Part shown: positions 1 through 8,827 of the stretch, piece by piece
Numbering within the stretch: position 1 is the first letter of the stretch
How the letters are laid out: each line of letters opens with the position of its first letter
NCBI GenBank assembly: GCA_041398825.1
Contig: JAWKTX010000005.1
Span: forward strand, 1-64,000
Length of the DNA stretch: 64,000 bases
Origin: Planctomycetaceae bacterium
Lineage (GTDB): Bacteria > Planctomycetota > Planctomycetia > Planctomycetales > Planctomycetaceae
Direction: 5' to 3'
Program-made: the position numbers and the translations under genes
The notes under the pieces: model-generated
The model's database searches: none
What the model saw: only the letters and a program-made list of their open reading frames with translations
What the model was told of the DNA's origin: nothing

Positions 1-523
1 TGTCTGCGATCTGCTCGCGGACGCTGCCACCTGAATTCACATCGAACCACTATTGGCGCCTCTAAGCTGTCCGTTGAGAAACCGGGACAGGCAGGACGGA
101 CGGCCGGAAACCGTCGAGTCTTAAGGTCTCCTGCTCGAGCCGGTCCCCTTTTTCAGGCCGCCAGCTAAAGCGTGAACAAAGCAATGCAAGTAAGTAGTAA
201 TCGAGTAAATAGTGCACACCATCAGGAAATATCACCCTAATCAGCAGGAAAAGCAGGTCAACAGAGAACAGCCGAATTTTGAAAATTGTGTACAGATCAA
301 ACTTACCAAGATTCCGATTTCGCGAAGCCATTGCCCTGCAAGGATTTCCGCTTGACGCATTCGCCGGAAGTGATCTATAAATCAACTCAACGGAGTCGGA
401 GATAGATTTTCCAGATCGCCTCTGCTCCCGATTTCTACACCGGCGGGTGTTTATAACGACACCGATAGACCCACCGCCCAAAACTCAAGGTGTCATTCAT
501 CTCCCCCACGGAGGAAATTGGGA
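1..523. other. Gene-poor stretch with one dispersed repeat
   Basis: No convincing gene. The stretch holds repeat copy 1 (66-160). The leftward open frame at 62-481 takes its C-terminus from the repeat and has no recognisable domain, so it is probably not a gene. The promoter of the histone-like gene at 524 must lie in the right half, but I see no clear sigma-70 boxes. Confidence 0.5.
66..160 (+). repeat. Dispersed ~98-bp inverted-repeat element, copy 1
   Basis: Begins GCTGTCCGTTGA and ends near TTTTTCAGGCCG. It has the same order of blocks as the other seven copies: left arm with GGGACAGG, central GGAAACCGTCG, then GGTCTCCTGCTCGAGCC and the right arm. This copy is slightly degenerate on the right. 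Confidence 0.8.
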
Positions 524-871
524 ATGGCCGCAAAGAGCACCGCAGCTAAGTCAGCAACCAAGGCAAAGCCAGCTGCAAAGGCAACGGCAACAAAGTCACC
601 AAAGGCAAAGGCCGGAGCTGCCAAGTCGACGAAGCCAGCCGCAAAGGCAACCCCTGCCAAAGCAACTGCCGCTAAGTCAACCAAAGCCAAGCCAGCTGCC
701 GCAAAAACTACAAAGGCTAAGCCAGCTGCGAAGGCAACTGCAGCTAAGTCAACCAAAGCCAAGCCAGCTGCCGCTAAGGCAACTAAGGCGAAGCCAGCCG
801 CAAAAGCCACCGCAGCTAAGTCAACCAAGGCGAAGCCAGCTGCCGCAAAGGCAAAGCCCGCGAAGAAATAA
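524..871 (+). CDS. Lys/Ala-rich histone H1-like DNA-binding protein
   Basis: A 115-residue protein made almost only of Ala, Lys, Thr, Ser and Pro, like the C-terminal tails of eukaryotic H1 and the bacterial Hc1/AlgP-type proteins. These are thought to bind and compact DNA through lysine charge. There is no globular domain. From about nucleotide 659 a 24-residue (72-nt) unit of the form KATAAKSTKAKPAAAK plus TKAKPAA occurs three times with few changes, so length may vary by slippage. GGAGG at 510-514 lies 9 nt before the ATG at 524, which is why I prefer it to the TTG at 518. A 10-bp hairpin with a T tract follows the stop. The gene is convergent with the RND pump gene. Confidence 0.75.
   Translation: MAAKSTAAKSATKAKPAAKATATKSPKAKAGAAKSTKPAAKATPAKATAAKSTKAKPAAAKTTKAKPAAKATAAKSTKAKPAAAKATKAKPAAKATAAKSTKAKPAAAKAKPAKK
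659..868 (+). repeat. 72-nt tandem repeat inside the histone-like gene
   Basis: Three units at 659-730, 731-802 and 803-868 (the last shortened) encode nearly the same Lys/Ala/Pro block. Differences are mostly synonymous or Thr/Ala swaps, consistent with recent unit duplication. Confidence 0.8.
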
Positions 872-903
872 TCTGTCGGCATTCCCTGCAGACACAACTG
901 AAC

Positions 904-941
904 AACGGTCGAGACGTTCTCACGAACTACTCGGCCGTTTT
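904..941 (+). terminator. Probable intrinsic terminator after histone-like gene
   Basis: AACGGTCGAG (904-913) pairs with CTCGGCCGTT (930-939), ten pairs with one T-G, ending in a TTTT run. It lies between the convergent ends of the histone-like gene and the RND pump gene. The T run is short, so termination strength is uncertain. Confidence 0.5.
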
Positions 942-996
942 CATGCGCGGCGAGGACACAGAAATCTCGCTCATCTTCCTTGAAACAGGCTCTCAT

Positions 997-3900
997 TCAC
1001 AACGATGGTGCAGCAGCAAGCTGCGTATCAGGATCAGCTGCGGATAGAGCGATTCGTCGGAATTTGTTCAGGCACAGAAACATGCTGGGAACAAAGAAGA
1101 TGGCCAGCAACGTCGCCCCGCCAACTCCACCGGCAATTGTGACGGCCAAAGGCGGCCAGAACCGACCTCCCCCAATCCACAGCGGAAGGAACCCGGCGAT
1201 GGTCGTCAGCGAAGTGGCGATCACATGGCGCGTACATCGCATCACAACTGCTCTGATGGCATCGTGATCGCCCGACGCAGCATCCACATCTGCGTTAATC
1301 CCTGCAAGCACGACAATGGAATCATTGATGGCCACACCTATCAATCCCATTGTCCCGATGATTGCCATGAAACCAAACGGCCAGCCCCAAAGCCAGAGCG
1401 ATCCCAGGCCCAGTCCTATCGACAGAAACGCGACCATGCCAATGATGCTTGCCATGCGAAATGACCCAAACGACAAGACCAGTGTCGCGACCATCGTGAC
1501 AGCCAGAATCCCCACACTGGCCATCAGATTTCCCACGGCATCATTTCGCTCAGCAGCTTCACCTCCGAATTCAATTTCATATCCCGCAGGAAGTTGCAGA
1601 TCAGCCGCTGAAAGACGCCGTTGAAATTCCCCCAACACAACGGCCGGCAATACTCCTGCCTGAATGAAACCCTGAACCTCATTGATGCGCCTTCGGTTCA
1701 GTCGCGTGACAGAAGTCACTTCACTTCGCAACTGAGGTTCCCCCAGCGAACGTACAGGGATGCCGAGGAAACGGCCTCCCGGACGGCCCGGCGATGCCAG
1801 GGCTGAGGTCGATAACACTGATGGCGATAACACGGTCAGGCTTTGCAAATCAGAAACGCTGTCTCGACCCTCATCAGCCACCCGAACTCGAAGGGGCAGC
1901 TCTTCTGTTCCTTCCAGAATCAATCCTCCGACAGCTCCTTCCAGCGTTGCGGATATTTGTTCGGAAATGGCATGGTGGTCCAGCCCGGCGACTCGGGCTT
2001 CATCTTCATCGATCTGCAGAGTCAAGGCTGCCGTAAGCTCCGAGGCTTCTGTGCGTACGTGGGTCACCTGCGGGACCTGAACAAGAATGGATCGCACTGA
2101 AGCCGCAATCGTGGCGAGCTTGTCCAGATCCGGCCCTTTGACTCGTACTTCGATGGGCGCAATAAAAGGCGGGCCCTGTTCGAGCTGGCGAACCAGAACA
2201 CGGACTCCCGAAAACGTACGATCCAGATCGCGCTGCAGCGACTGCACAATACTCGCCACTCCTTCGCTGGTCTTCAGCTGCACCAGAGCCTGCCCGTATC
2301 TCGGCATTCCTCGCGTTGATGGAAGCTGGTTGTAATAAAATGGCGGTGCACTGCGTCCAAGAAACCACGCAACCTGTTCCACCTCTGGCCGCTGCAGAAG
2401 TTCCGTGCGAACCCGTTGTGCAATGGCAAGCGTCGCGTTCAAAGAAGACTGCGCCGGTAATTCGATTTCAATGGAGACCTGATTTCGATCGGCAGGCGGA
2501 AAGAACTGTTCCGGCAGCAGTCCTGCCTGAATGAAACCCAGCACAGGAAAGACCATTCCTCCCAGCACACCAAGCCAGGGACGCTGCAGGACGAATTTCA
2601 GGAATCGCTCATAGGCCGATGTAAGCCAGGCACTCCTCCATCCATCAGAATACCAGTGCCGTTGAAGTGGAGTTTCAGGCCTGACATGTGCGCCCTGCCC
2701 GGGTTGAACGGCATACGACCTGCGATCCAGAAAGCCCGTCAACGCCGGCACAATTGTCAGTGACAATAGCAGTGAACTAAATATCGCCATGATCACATTA
2801 ATCGAAATGGAGCTGACAAATTCGCCGGCGGGACCAGGCATCAGCGCGATCGGTGCAAATGCCAGCGCTGTTGTCAGCGTTGACCCGAACAAAGGCACAG
2901 CAAGATTCCTGATCGTCTGCTCGATCGCTGTGGTCATGTTCATCCCGTCGCGGCGACGGTGATGCACTTCGTCCACCAGAACAATCGCGTTATCAATCAG
3001 CAATCCCAGCGCGATAATCAGTCCTGTGACTGACATTTGATGAATGGGGATGTTCATCCACCGCATCCCGGCCAGTACCATAAATGAACTCAGCGGTAGT
3101 GCTGAACCCACGATGATTGCGCTGCGCCAGCCCATCAGCCACCAGACGACCGCGATGACAGAGATGACGCCGACCATCAAATTCCAGAGCAAAGTTTCCA
3201 GGCGATCCTGCACGTAGATGTTCTGATTGAAGATCTCCACCAGCCGCACGTCTCCGGACAGGTGATCTGCGAACTGCCGAACGACTCGTTCTGATGCTGC
3301 GGACCAGACATCCACGCGCTGGCTGGGCCGAATCAAACACGCCAGAACAACCGCGGGGCGCCCTTCGACAATTGCCAGGTTGTCGGGCGGATCCAGAATG
3401 GCCCGACGAATACCTGCAATATCCGAAAGTCGAACGACCTGGCCCTGATCTCCGACGGCAACAGGGATCTGACTGATCTCTGCAATGCCATCGAGCTCAC
3501 CAGACACCTCGATCTGCAGATTCTGTGCATCGCTGCGTAACTGACCGGCAGAAACCCGCGCATCACTGTTGGTGATAATCTGTGACAGCCGGGAAGCCGT
3601 TAGCCCGAGGGATGCCAGCGTCGAAGGCGCGATCTCGACGGCAATTTCTTCACGGGGGTCGCCGAGCATATCGACATCCTTCGTTCCCGGCACAGCAAGC
3701 AACTGATCCCGCAGATCCTCGGCCACCCGACGCAGCAAACCCAGATGCCGGACCTGCCGGACGCGTTCATAAGATCCCGTTTCACTATTCGCTTCGCCTG
3801 AATTCTCTGCAGGCAGAACAGTGGACAGGGATGGGCTTCCCTCGGGTGCATCGTCCTGCGAATCCAGCGGTCCATCCCACACGATGGCGATCAGCCGCGT

Positions 3901-4320
3901 GTAGGCCGTCACTTCCAGTTCTTCAAAACGGGGCCGTGAGGCATGGACTGGAAGTCGTGCTTCCGCGTCCGCCAATCGATCGCGGACGCGCGACCACACC
4001 TGCGGAGCTGTAACACCATAGACATCGTCCCGAAGTTCCACAGTGATGGTGGACATTCCCGCGCGGGATTCCGAACGCAGTTCTTTGATTTCCGGAATCT
4101 CACGCAACTCATCTTCGATCGGGTCGGTGACCAGAGCCTCCACCTGTTCAGCATCGGCACCTGCCAGATGCGTCAACACGAGTGCTGCGCGAGGAGTGAG
4201 CAACGGATCTTCCATTCGGGGAAGCACCGCGAAGCTGGAGAGTCCCGCAACAACGAGCAAACCGATCGCCAGAACTGTCAACCGGGGGTTCTCGTAGAAT
4301 GTGACAGACAGCCTTCTCAT
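997..4320 (-). CDS. RND efflux transporter permease (AcrB-like), cassette 1
   Basis: A 1107-residue inner-membrane pump of the resistance-nodulation-division family, expected to work as a trimer driven by protons with a membrane-fusion protein. The first transmembrane helix follows a short cytoplasmic start. The family layout of two halves, each with a large periplasmic loop and six helices, is visible. The TM4 motif reads GLLIDNAIVLVDE, so the Asp-Asp pair of AcrB (D407/D408) is Asp-Asn here; similar pumps with DN are known. The second half has INDSIVVL. Substrate is unknown. The ATG overlaps the TGA of the fusion-protein gene by 4 nt, so the two are translationally coupled. No outer-membrane factor gene lies near. 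Confidence 0.92.
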   Translation of the reverse strand: MRRLSVTFYENPRLTVLAIGLLVVAGLSSFAVLPRMEDPLLTPRAALVLTHLAGADAEQVEALVTDPIEDELREIPEIKELRSESRAGMSTITVELRDDVYGVTAPQVWSRVRDRLADAEARLPVHASRPRFEELEVTAYTRLIAIVWDGPLDSQDDAPEGSPSLSTVLPAENSGEANSETGSYERVRQVRHLGLLRRVAEDLRDQLLAVPGTKDVDMLGDPREEIAVEIAPSTLASLGLTASRLSQIITNSDARVSAGQLRSDAQNLQIEVSGELDGIAEISQIPVAVGDQGQVVRLSDIAGIRRAILDPPDNLAIVEGRPAVVLACLIRPSQRVDVWSAASERVVRQFADHLSGDVRLVEIFNQNIYVQDRLETLLWNLMVGVISVIAVVWWLMGWRSAIIVGSALPLSSFMVLAGMRWMNIPIHQMSVTGLIIALGLLIDNAIVLVDEVHHRRRDGMNMTTAIEQTIRNLAVPLFGSTLTTALAFAPIALMPGPAGEFVSSISINVIMAIFSSLLLSLTIVPALTGFLDRRSYAVQPGQGAHVRPETPLQRHWYSDGWRSAWLTSAYERFLKFVLQRPWLGVLGGMVFPVLGFIQAGLLPEQFFPPADRNQVSIEIELPAQSSLNATLAIAQRVRTELLQRPEVEQVAWFLGRSAPPFYYNQLPSTRGMPRYGQALVQLKTSEGVASIVQSLQRDLDRTFSGVRVLVRQLEQGPPFIAPIEVRVKGPDLDKLATIAASVRSILVQVPQVTHVRTEASELTAALTLQIDEDEARVAGLDHHAISEQISATLEGAVGGLILEGTEELPLRVRVADEGRDSVSDLQSLTVLSPSVLSTSALASPGRPGGRFLGIPVRSLGEPQLRSEVTSVTRLNRRRINEVQGFIQAGVLPAVVLGEFQRRLSAADLQLPAGYEIEFGGEAAERNDAVGNLMASVGILAVTMVATLVLSFGSFRMASIIGMVAFLSIGLGLGSLWLWGWPFGFMAIIGTMGLIGVAINDSIVVLAGINADVDAASGDHDAIRAVVMRCTRHVIATSLTTIAGFLPLWIGGGRFWPPLAVTIAGGVGGATLLAIFFVPSMFLCLNKFRRIALSAADPDTQLAAAPSL

Positions 4321-5693
4321 GGCAGATCCATTTCGGCGGCCTGAGCCGACTCGTCCGATGATTCCAGCGTTCGGATCTGGTGGATGCGTTGTCCGTCGGT
4401 TAATCGATGGGCACCCTGACGAACAAATCTTTCACCACCGTCGACTGCTCCGCGAACGACCACTGTTTCGCCCTCCGTCAGGACAACTTCCACGGGCCGC
4501 AGTCGGACAATTTCGCGGCCCTCCTCCGTGGTTTCGACCACTGCAAGAGACCAAAGCCCTTTTGAACCCGATGAGAGAGCTGACACGGGGACTCGATATC
4601 CATCCGTATCCATGGACTCGCTCAACCGCAATTTCACTATCTGTCCGTCAGCAAGAAATGCATTTTCACCGCGCAGGTCAATAATTGCAGACTGAGTTCG
4701 TGTGGTCGGATCCACCTGAGGCAGCACCTGTCGGAGGTTTCCGGTGAGATCTCGACCATCGACAGAAAGCACCAGGTATTCACTGGCCCGAACAACCGGA
4801 ACGACAGCCGTGGGTATTCCGATATGCGCTTCCATCCTGCCGGTTTCCAGCAATTCGATCACGGACTGTTGAGCAGTCAGCATGGTGCCTTCGTCGGCCA
4901 GTCGCTGAACGACAATGCCATCAAATGGAGCCAACAGAGTGCTGTCTTTTTCTTCCAGACGCAGTCGTTCCAGCTGCGATTCGAGAATCTGAACGGATGC
5001 CTGCTGGCCCGCAATTTGTTCCGCCCGAGTTCCTGCGGTGAGTTCCTCCAGCCTGCGAGCAGCGGAGTCTCGTTTTGCTGCCATCATTTTCCACCCGAAC
5101 AAGGCATCATCGACATTCTGCCTGGCAGCCGCATCGCGCTTCGACAATTCCTGAGTTCGTGTCAGCGTCAGCTGTCGAAGTTCAGCTTCCGCCTTCAAAG
5201 CGTCCAGTTCAGCGGCCGCTGCCTCGATCGTTTCCTTGCGCGGTCCCGCCGTCAGCTCATCGAGCACCGCCTGTTGCTGGGCAAGCCTTGCCTGTGTCTC
5301 ACGAATCTGAATCTGCAGTTGCCGCTGGTCCAGGTTCGCAATTGGCTCGCCTTTCCTGAGAGATTCTCCTTCGTCGACAAATACCTGTTCCAGTCGCCCC
5401 GATCGTTCGAACCCCAAACCGGATCGACGCGCTGCTCTCAGAGTTCCCGTGAAGACCAGTTGTCGGGATGCCTGAGTCACATGCCGAAGCGTATCGACTT
5501 CGACAGGCATCTCAGTCACTCCGGGAGAATCAGTGATGCCCGGCGAGTCCGGCGCGATGGATTCCCCTGAGACGCTCGATCTTCCCGGCAGCGCTGCTTC
5601 CATGCCGTCGAACCGCGACGACCACGCGAACAGCCCGCCTGCAACGGCAACAGCAAGGGCCAGGAGTTTGAGAAACGGCTTCATTATTGACAA
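4317..5693 (-). CDS. RND membrane-fusion (adaptor) protein, HlyD/AcrA type
   Basis: A 458-residue periplasmic adaptor. An N-terminal hydrophobic helix (about residues 6-26) without a lipobox Cys suggests a membrane anchor or signal peptide. A split lipoyl domain follows (GFERSGRLEQVFVDEGESL with its partner near LLAPFDGIVVQRLADEGT), flanking a long Glu/Arg/Ala-rich alpha hairpin. The beta-barrel and membrane-proximal parts are C-terminal. It lies between the tetR gene (46-nt gap) and the pump gene (4-nt overlap), so it belongs to one leftward operon. It should link the pump to an outer-membrane channel encoded elsewhere. Confidence 0.9.
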   Translation of the reverse strand: MSIMKPFLKLLALAVAVAGGLFAWSSRFDGMEAALPGRSSVSGESIAPDSPGITDSPGVTEMPVEVDTLRHVTQASRQLVFTGTLRAARRSGLGFERSGRLEQVFVDEGESLRKGEPIANLDQRQLQIQIRETQARLAQQQAVLDELTAGPRKETIEAAAAELDALKAEAELRQLTLTRTQELSKRDAAARQNVDDALFGWKMMAAKRDSAARRLEELTAGTRAEQIAGQQASVQILESQLERLRLEEKDSTLLAPFDGIVVQRLADEGTMLTAQQSVIELLETGRMEAHIGIPTAVVPVVRASEYLVLSVDGRDLTGNLRQVLPQVDPTTRTQSAIIDLRGENAFLADGQIVKLRLSESMDTDGYRVPVSALSSGSKGLWSLAVVETTEEGREIVRLRPVEVVLTEGETVVVRGAVDGGERFVRQGAHRLTDGQRIHQIRTLESSDESAQAAEMDLP

Positions 5694-5739
5694 CCCGCCA
5701 GCAATTAATGGGTACGGTCCGGAAGAATTCAGCGTCCGA

Positions 5740-6474
5740 TCACCACTTCTGTTTCAGACGGCGAAACTCCTCGGCAAAGACGTCTTTCAGAATTTGTCGG
5801 GCAGTAGATTCATAGTCGTGACTGGAAGAAAGTGGCGTCCAGCCAAAGCCGTCAATCAGACTATGAATGTTACGGCGAATGGCCTGGAAAGGTTCCCGGA
5901 TACCCAGTTCAGCAATCGCTTCGCTTGTGGCGATAATTGCATAGGCACCTTCTGTCATCGACCAGAGACCGAACACCAGATCTTCCGGGGCCATTCCGTC
6001 GGGCAACGTCACATGGCCATTCGCAATGCCATCCCGAACGACACCAGCAACGATGCCTACGCACTGCATCTGGCAGCCTTTGACCAATGACCTGCGGTCC
6101 GGGCTGGTCTTCTCCCAGATCGAATCGGACTTAACGATATGTTCCACCCGAAAGTGATCTGGGTAAAGACGTACGAACATCTCCGCCGCGACACCAATCG
6201 CGGCCAGTCGCTCGCGCGTCGCTGCCCTCCAGGCAGCCGCTCGCTGAAACATCGCGCGACGGATATCCATGGTCTCCACCAGCAACGCAAGAATGATGTC
6301 TACTTTGCATTTGAAGTGGTTGTAAATGGTACCGCGAGAGACACCCAGTTCGGTGGCCAGCGAATCCAGGCTTAACCCGTGATATCCGCCGGAAAGAACC
6401 AGCTTTCGGCTCAACTGCAGAATACGCTGCTCGCGGTCGCGTATTTCCTGTTGTTTCGGTGACAGTGTTTCCAT
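5740..6474 (-). CDS. TetR-family repressor of efflux cassette 1
   Basis: A 244-residue TetR-type regulator. The N-terminal helix-turn-helix is clear (LSLDSLATELGVSRGTIYNHFKC region, residues about 35-60), followed by an all-helical ligand and dimer domain with no family name I recognise. AAGGTG lies 5 nt before the ATG. Two palindromes of the form TGACA-N3-TGTCA lie just upstream (6488-6500 and 6517-6531), so it probably represses itself and the fusion-protein and pump genes that follow in the same direction. The inducer is unknown. Confidence 0.88.
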   Translation of the reverse strand: METLSPKQQEIRDREQRILQLSRKLVLSGGYHGLSLDSLATELGVSRGTIYNHFKCKVDIILALLVETMDIRRAMFQRAAAWRAATRERLAAIGVAAEMFVRLYPDHFRVEHIVKSDSIWEKTSPDRRSLVKGCQMQCVGIVAGVVRDGIANGHVTLPDGMAPEDLVFGLWSMTEGAYAIIATSEAIAELGIREPFQAIRRNIHSLIDGFGWTPLSSSHDYESTARQILKDVFAEEFRRLKQKW

Positions 6475-6487
6475 GAAAACACCTTAT

Positions 6488-6531
6488 TGACAACCTGTCA
6501 GTTTTCAAACTGTTTTCTGACATTTTGTCAG
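6488..6531. promoter_or_regulatory. Twin TetR-type operators
   Basis: TGACA-acc-TGTCA at 6488-6500 and CTGACA-ttt-TGTCAG at 6517-6531 share the same half-site. Their centres are 30 bp apart, close to three helical turns, as for two dimers on one face of DNA. They begin 14 bp before the tetR start at 6474, in the range for autoregulation. Which TetR binds (the one at 5740 or the one at 6822) is inferred from position only. Confidence 0.65.
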
Positions 6532-6563
6532 GAAAGACATTCAGATTGTTCATCCGTGGTTGA

Positions 6564-6662
6564 ACTGCGCGTTGAAAAACCCGGACAGACACGCAGGGCG
6601 ACTGGAAATCGTCGTGTTTTAAGGTTTCCCGCACGAGCCAGTCCCGTTGTTCAACAGGCTGT
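6564..6662 (+). repeat. Dispersed ~98-bp inverted-repeat element, copy 2
   Basis: Left arm GCGTTGAAAAACCCGGACAGAC, core CGACTGGAAATCGTCG, right arm GAGCCAGTCCCGTTGTTCAACAG cut here to its key blocks. It sits between two divergent operons, so unlike several other copies it is not next to a stop codon. Confidence 0.85.
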
Positions 6663-6821
6663 TAAGTTAAGTGAACACCCGCAGCATCCGCCCGGGAATT
6701 CCCAACCCCGGCACGATCCGGTTCCCTGCGAAGACGCCTGTTGCCCGGCGTATCCCGAGTTAGTTACCATCGCCCAACTAATGAATGGCTCCGTGCTTCG
6801 GCCCATCAATCACCAGTTCTT

Positions 6822-7472
6822 ATGGCGCGACCACAGACAATCAGCAACGAGCAAATCATCGAAACTGCCCGAGAGTGTTATCTCGAACACGGCGCAGCGG
6901 TTTCGACGGATGTGATTGCCGAAAGGCTGGGTGTTTCGGCCCAGGCTTTGTTGAAACGATTCGGGACGAAGACCGATCTCCTGATTGCCGCCATGCGTCC
7001 GCCAGCTCGAGCTCCATGGGTTCCCGTGGCGGAAGCGGGTCCTGACGATCGTCCGGTGGACAAACAGCTCGCTGGACTTCTGGAGCAGATCGCCGTGTAT
7101 TTCGATGATCTCGCTCGACGAATGGCGGTGCTTCGCTGGAGTCAGATTGATCTGGCTCAGGTGATTTCCGGATACAGCGAACCGCCTCCTTTAGTCAGCA
7201 TTCGGACGCTGGCGGGATGGCTGGAACGCTGCTCTGCCAGAGGTCTTCTTCAGACGATGGACTACCAGGCCACATCGATGATGCTTTTAAGTGCACTTCA
7301 TGGGCCTACGATGCTGACAGACATTCTTGGTCAGCATCCCACCGGACATTCGCGTCGGCAGTATGTGCGACTGCTCGTCAGGAATTTTCTTCAGGGGCTA
7401 GCCGTCACCTCTCCGTCCGTTTCCAGTCACCCGATTTCCCGTTCGGAAAAACACAGAGTTTCAGGCAGGTAG
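6822..7472 (+). CDS. TetR-family regulator of efflux cassette 2
   Basis: A 216-residue TetR-type protein. The N-terminal half has the helix-turn-helix (VIAERLGVSAQALLKRFGTK, about residues 30-49) after a helix beginning ISNEQIIETARECY. The C-terminal ligand domain is not recognisable. I start at the ATG at 6822 (MARPQT), because the 27 residues encoded upstream do not look like a TetR N-terminus; no good Shine-Dalgarno is visible, so the start is uncertain. The stop lies 2 nt before the fusion-protein gene, so this regulator is the first gene of the rightward operon and may regulate it. Confidence 0.82.
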   Translation: MARPQTISNEQIIETARECYLEHGAAVSTDVIAERLGVSAQALLKRFGTKTDLLIAAMRPPARAPWVPVAEAGPDDRPVDKQLAGLLEQIAVYFDDLARRMAVLRWSQIDLAQVISGYSEPPPLVSIRTLAGWLERCSARGLLQTMDYQATSMMLLSALHGPTMLTDILGQHPTGHSRRQYVRLLVRNFLQGLAVTSPSVSSHPISRSEKHRVSGR

Positions 7473-7474
7473 AA

Positions 7475-8827
7475 ATGTCACGAATTTCGATCGTGGTCAA
7501 CGTCATCGGCGCAGTCTTGATACTGGGGCTCGGGATTGCCGGCTTCAAGGTATTCGGGAAGCCGCCTGTCGTGCCATCTGACAATTCAAAGCAGGATGGC
7601 GCAAATACACCGGTGGACGTGATGACGCAGGAGGCGAGACTCTGGGACGCCCCATTTGACATCACCACAGACGGCGAAGCCGCCACATACCGTGTACTGA
7701 CGGTCGGTGCAGAAGTGACGGGGCGCATTCTGGCGAAACCAGAAACCACTCGCAGTGGTACATTTGTGCCTGAAGGAACGCTCTTATTCGAGATCGACCC
7801 GCTGAACTACGAACTGGAAATTAATCGCCTTACCGCCCGTCTGCTGCAGGCGCAGGAGGAATTGAATGCTATCGATGTTGATATCGCCAATACACGAAGC
7901 CTGAAGCAACTTACAGAAGAAGACGTGCGTGTGCAGTCGGGTCAGCTGAAACGACTTCGATCATTGTTCGACCGGGGTGCAACAACAGAAAACGAAGTGG
8001 ATGTCGCCATCAGAAACGAACTGGTGGCACGCAATGCAATGCAGACACAGGTCAACCAGTTAACAACACTCGAGCAGCAAAAGAAGACACGCGCGGCAGC
8101 TGTCGAACTTGTCACAGCCGAACTGGCTCGTGCAAAGACAGATCTGAAACGATGCAGGGTACTGGCCCCGATTTCCGGGCGCATTGTGGACGACGTGGTG
8201 GAAGAAGGTGACTATGTCAAACCCGGTGACCTTCTGGTACACATCAGTGATTCCGAACGAATGGAAGTGAAATGCAGCCTTCAGGCAGAAGAGGTTGCCT
8301 GGATCTGGCAGCAGAGCACAATCACCGATCCGACCACGTCCGGACCGGATCCCTTCGCGGCCCCACAGGTTCCCTGCGAAGTGATCTTTGAGTTTCAGGG
8401 CGCAGAAACCATCTGGGACGGTGTCCTGTCCCGCTACGAAGGTACGGGGATGGATCGACAGACGCGCATGTTCCCCTGTCGAATTCTTGTGGACGAACCA
8501 ACAAAGACTCGTGTTGAAGACAGTCTCGGCGGAGCCGCCGTTTCACCCCCAACACTCTTAAGCGGCATGTACGTGACCGTTCGAATTCCTGTTTCATCCC
8601 CGACACCCTTGCTCCAGATTCCTGCGGAAGCGATCCGTCCGGGAGAACTATTGTGGGTCGTTCGGGATAACAAGCTGCACATCACGCCCATTCGCCTGGT
8701 CAATGTGGCGGATGACGTCGCATTGATTCTGCAACAGGGCGAAGCTGTGAATCCGGGCGACCGTATTATCGTATCTCCGCTTCCTTCCGTGAAAGACGGA
8801 ATGCCGGTTCAGGAGGTGGTTCGATGA
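7475..8827 (+). CDS. RND membrane-fusion protein, cassette 2
   Basis: A 450-residue adaptor with an N-terminal transmembrane segment (VVNVIGAVLILGLGIAGF), a split lipoyl/biotinyl domain (AEVTGRILAKPE; APISGRIVDDVVEEGDYVKPGD), a long Gln/Glu-rich coiled-coil hairpin (about residues 125-230) and a C-terminal beta barrel. The ATG at 7475 is chosen because the longer frame overlaps the tetR gene in another frame; it leaves a 2-nt gap. Its end overlaps the next pump gene by 4 nt (ATGA). It differs clearly in sequence from the adaptor of cassette 1, so this is not a recent duplication. Confidence 0.9.
   Translation: MSRISIVVNVIGAVLILGLGIAGFKVFGKPPVVPSDNSKQDGANTPVDVMTQEARLWDAPFDITTDGEAATYRVLTVGAEVTGRILAKPETTRSGTFVPEGTLLFEIDPLNYELEINRLTARLLQAQEELNAIDVDIANTRSLKQLTEEDVRVQSGQLKRLRSLFDRGATTENEVDVAIRNELVARNAMQTQVNQLTTLEQQKKTRAAAVELVTAELARAKTDLKRCRVLAPISGRIVDDVVEEGDYVKPGDLLVHISDSERMEVKCSLQAEEVAWIWQQSTITDPTTSGPDPFAAPQVPCEVIFEFQGAETIWDGVLSRYEGTGMDRQTRMFPCRILVDEPTKTRVEDSLGGAAVSPPTLLSGMYVTVRIPVSSPTPLLQIPAEAIRPGELLWVVRDNKLHITPIRLVNVADDVALILQQGEAVNPGDRIIVSPLPSVKDGMPVQEVVR

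Larger units (their letters stand above)
6475..6821. other. Divergent intergenic region between the two efflux cassettes
   Basis: The 347-bp gap holds the twin palindromes and repeat copy 2. Both cassettes must start from here. No second operator type was seen next to the right-hand tetR, so shared control through the twin sites is possible but unproven. Confidence 0.5.

Noticed and set aside
62..481. Leftward 139-codon open frame
   Set aside because: Its C-terminus comes from repeat copy 1, and it has no domain or clear ribosome site.
493..996. Ala/Val-rich leftward frame opposite the histone-like gene
   Set aside because: It is the antisense of the 72-nt repeat; the sense frame has the ribosome site and a typical H1-like composition.
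4824..5570. 248-codon rightward frame
   Set aside because: It is antisense to the membrane-fusion protein gene and has no family features.
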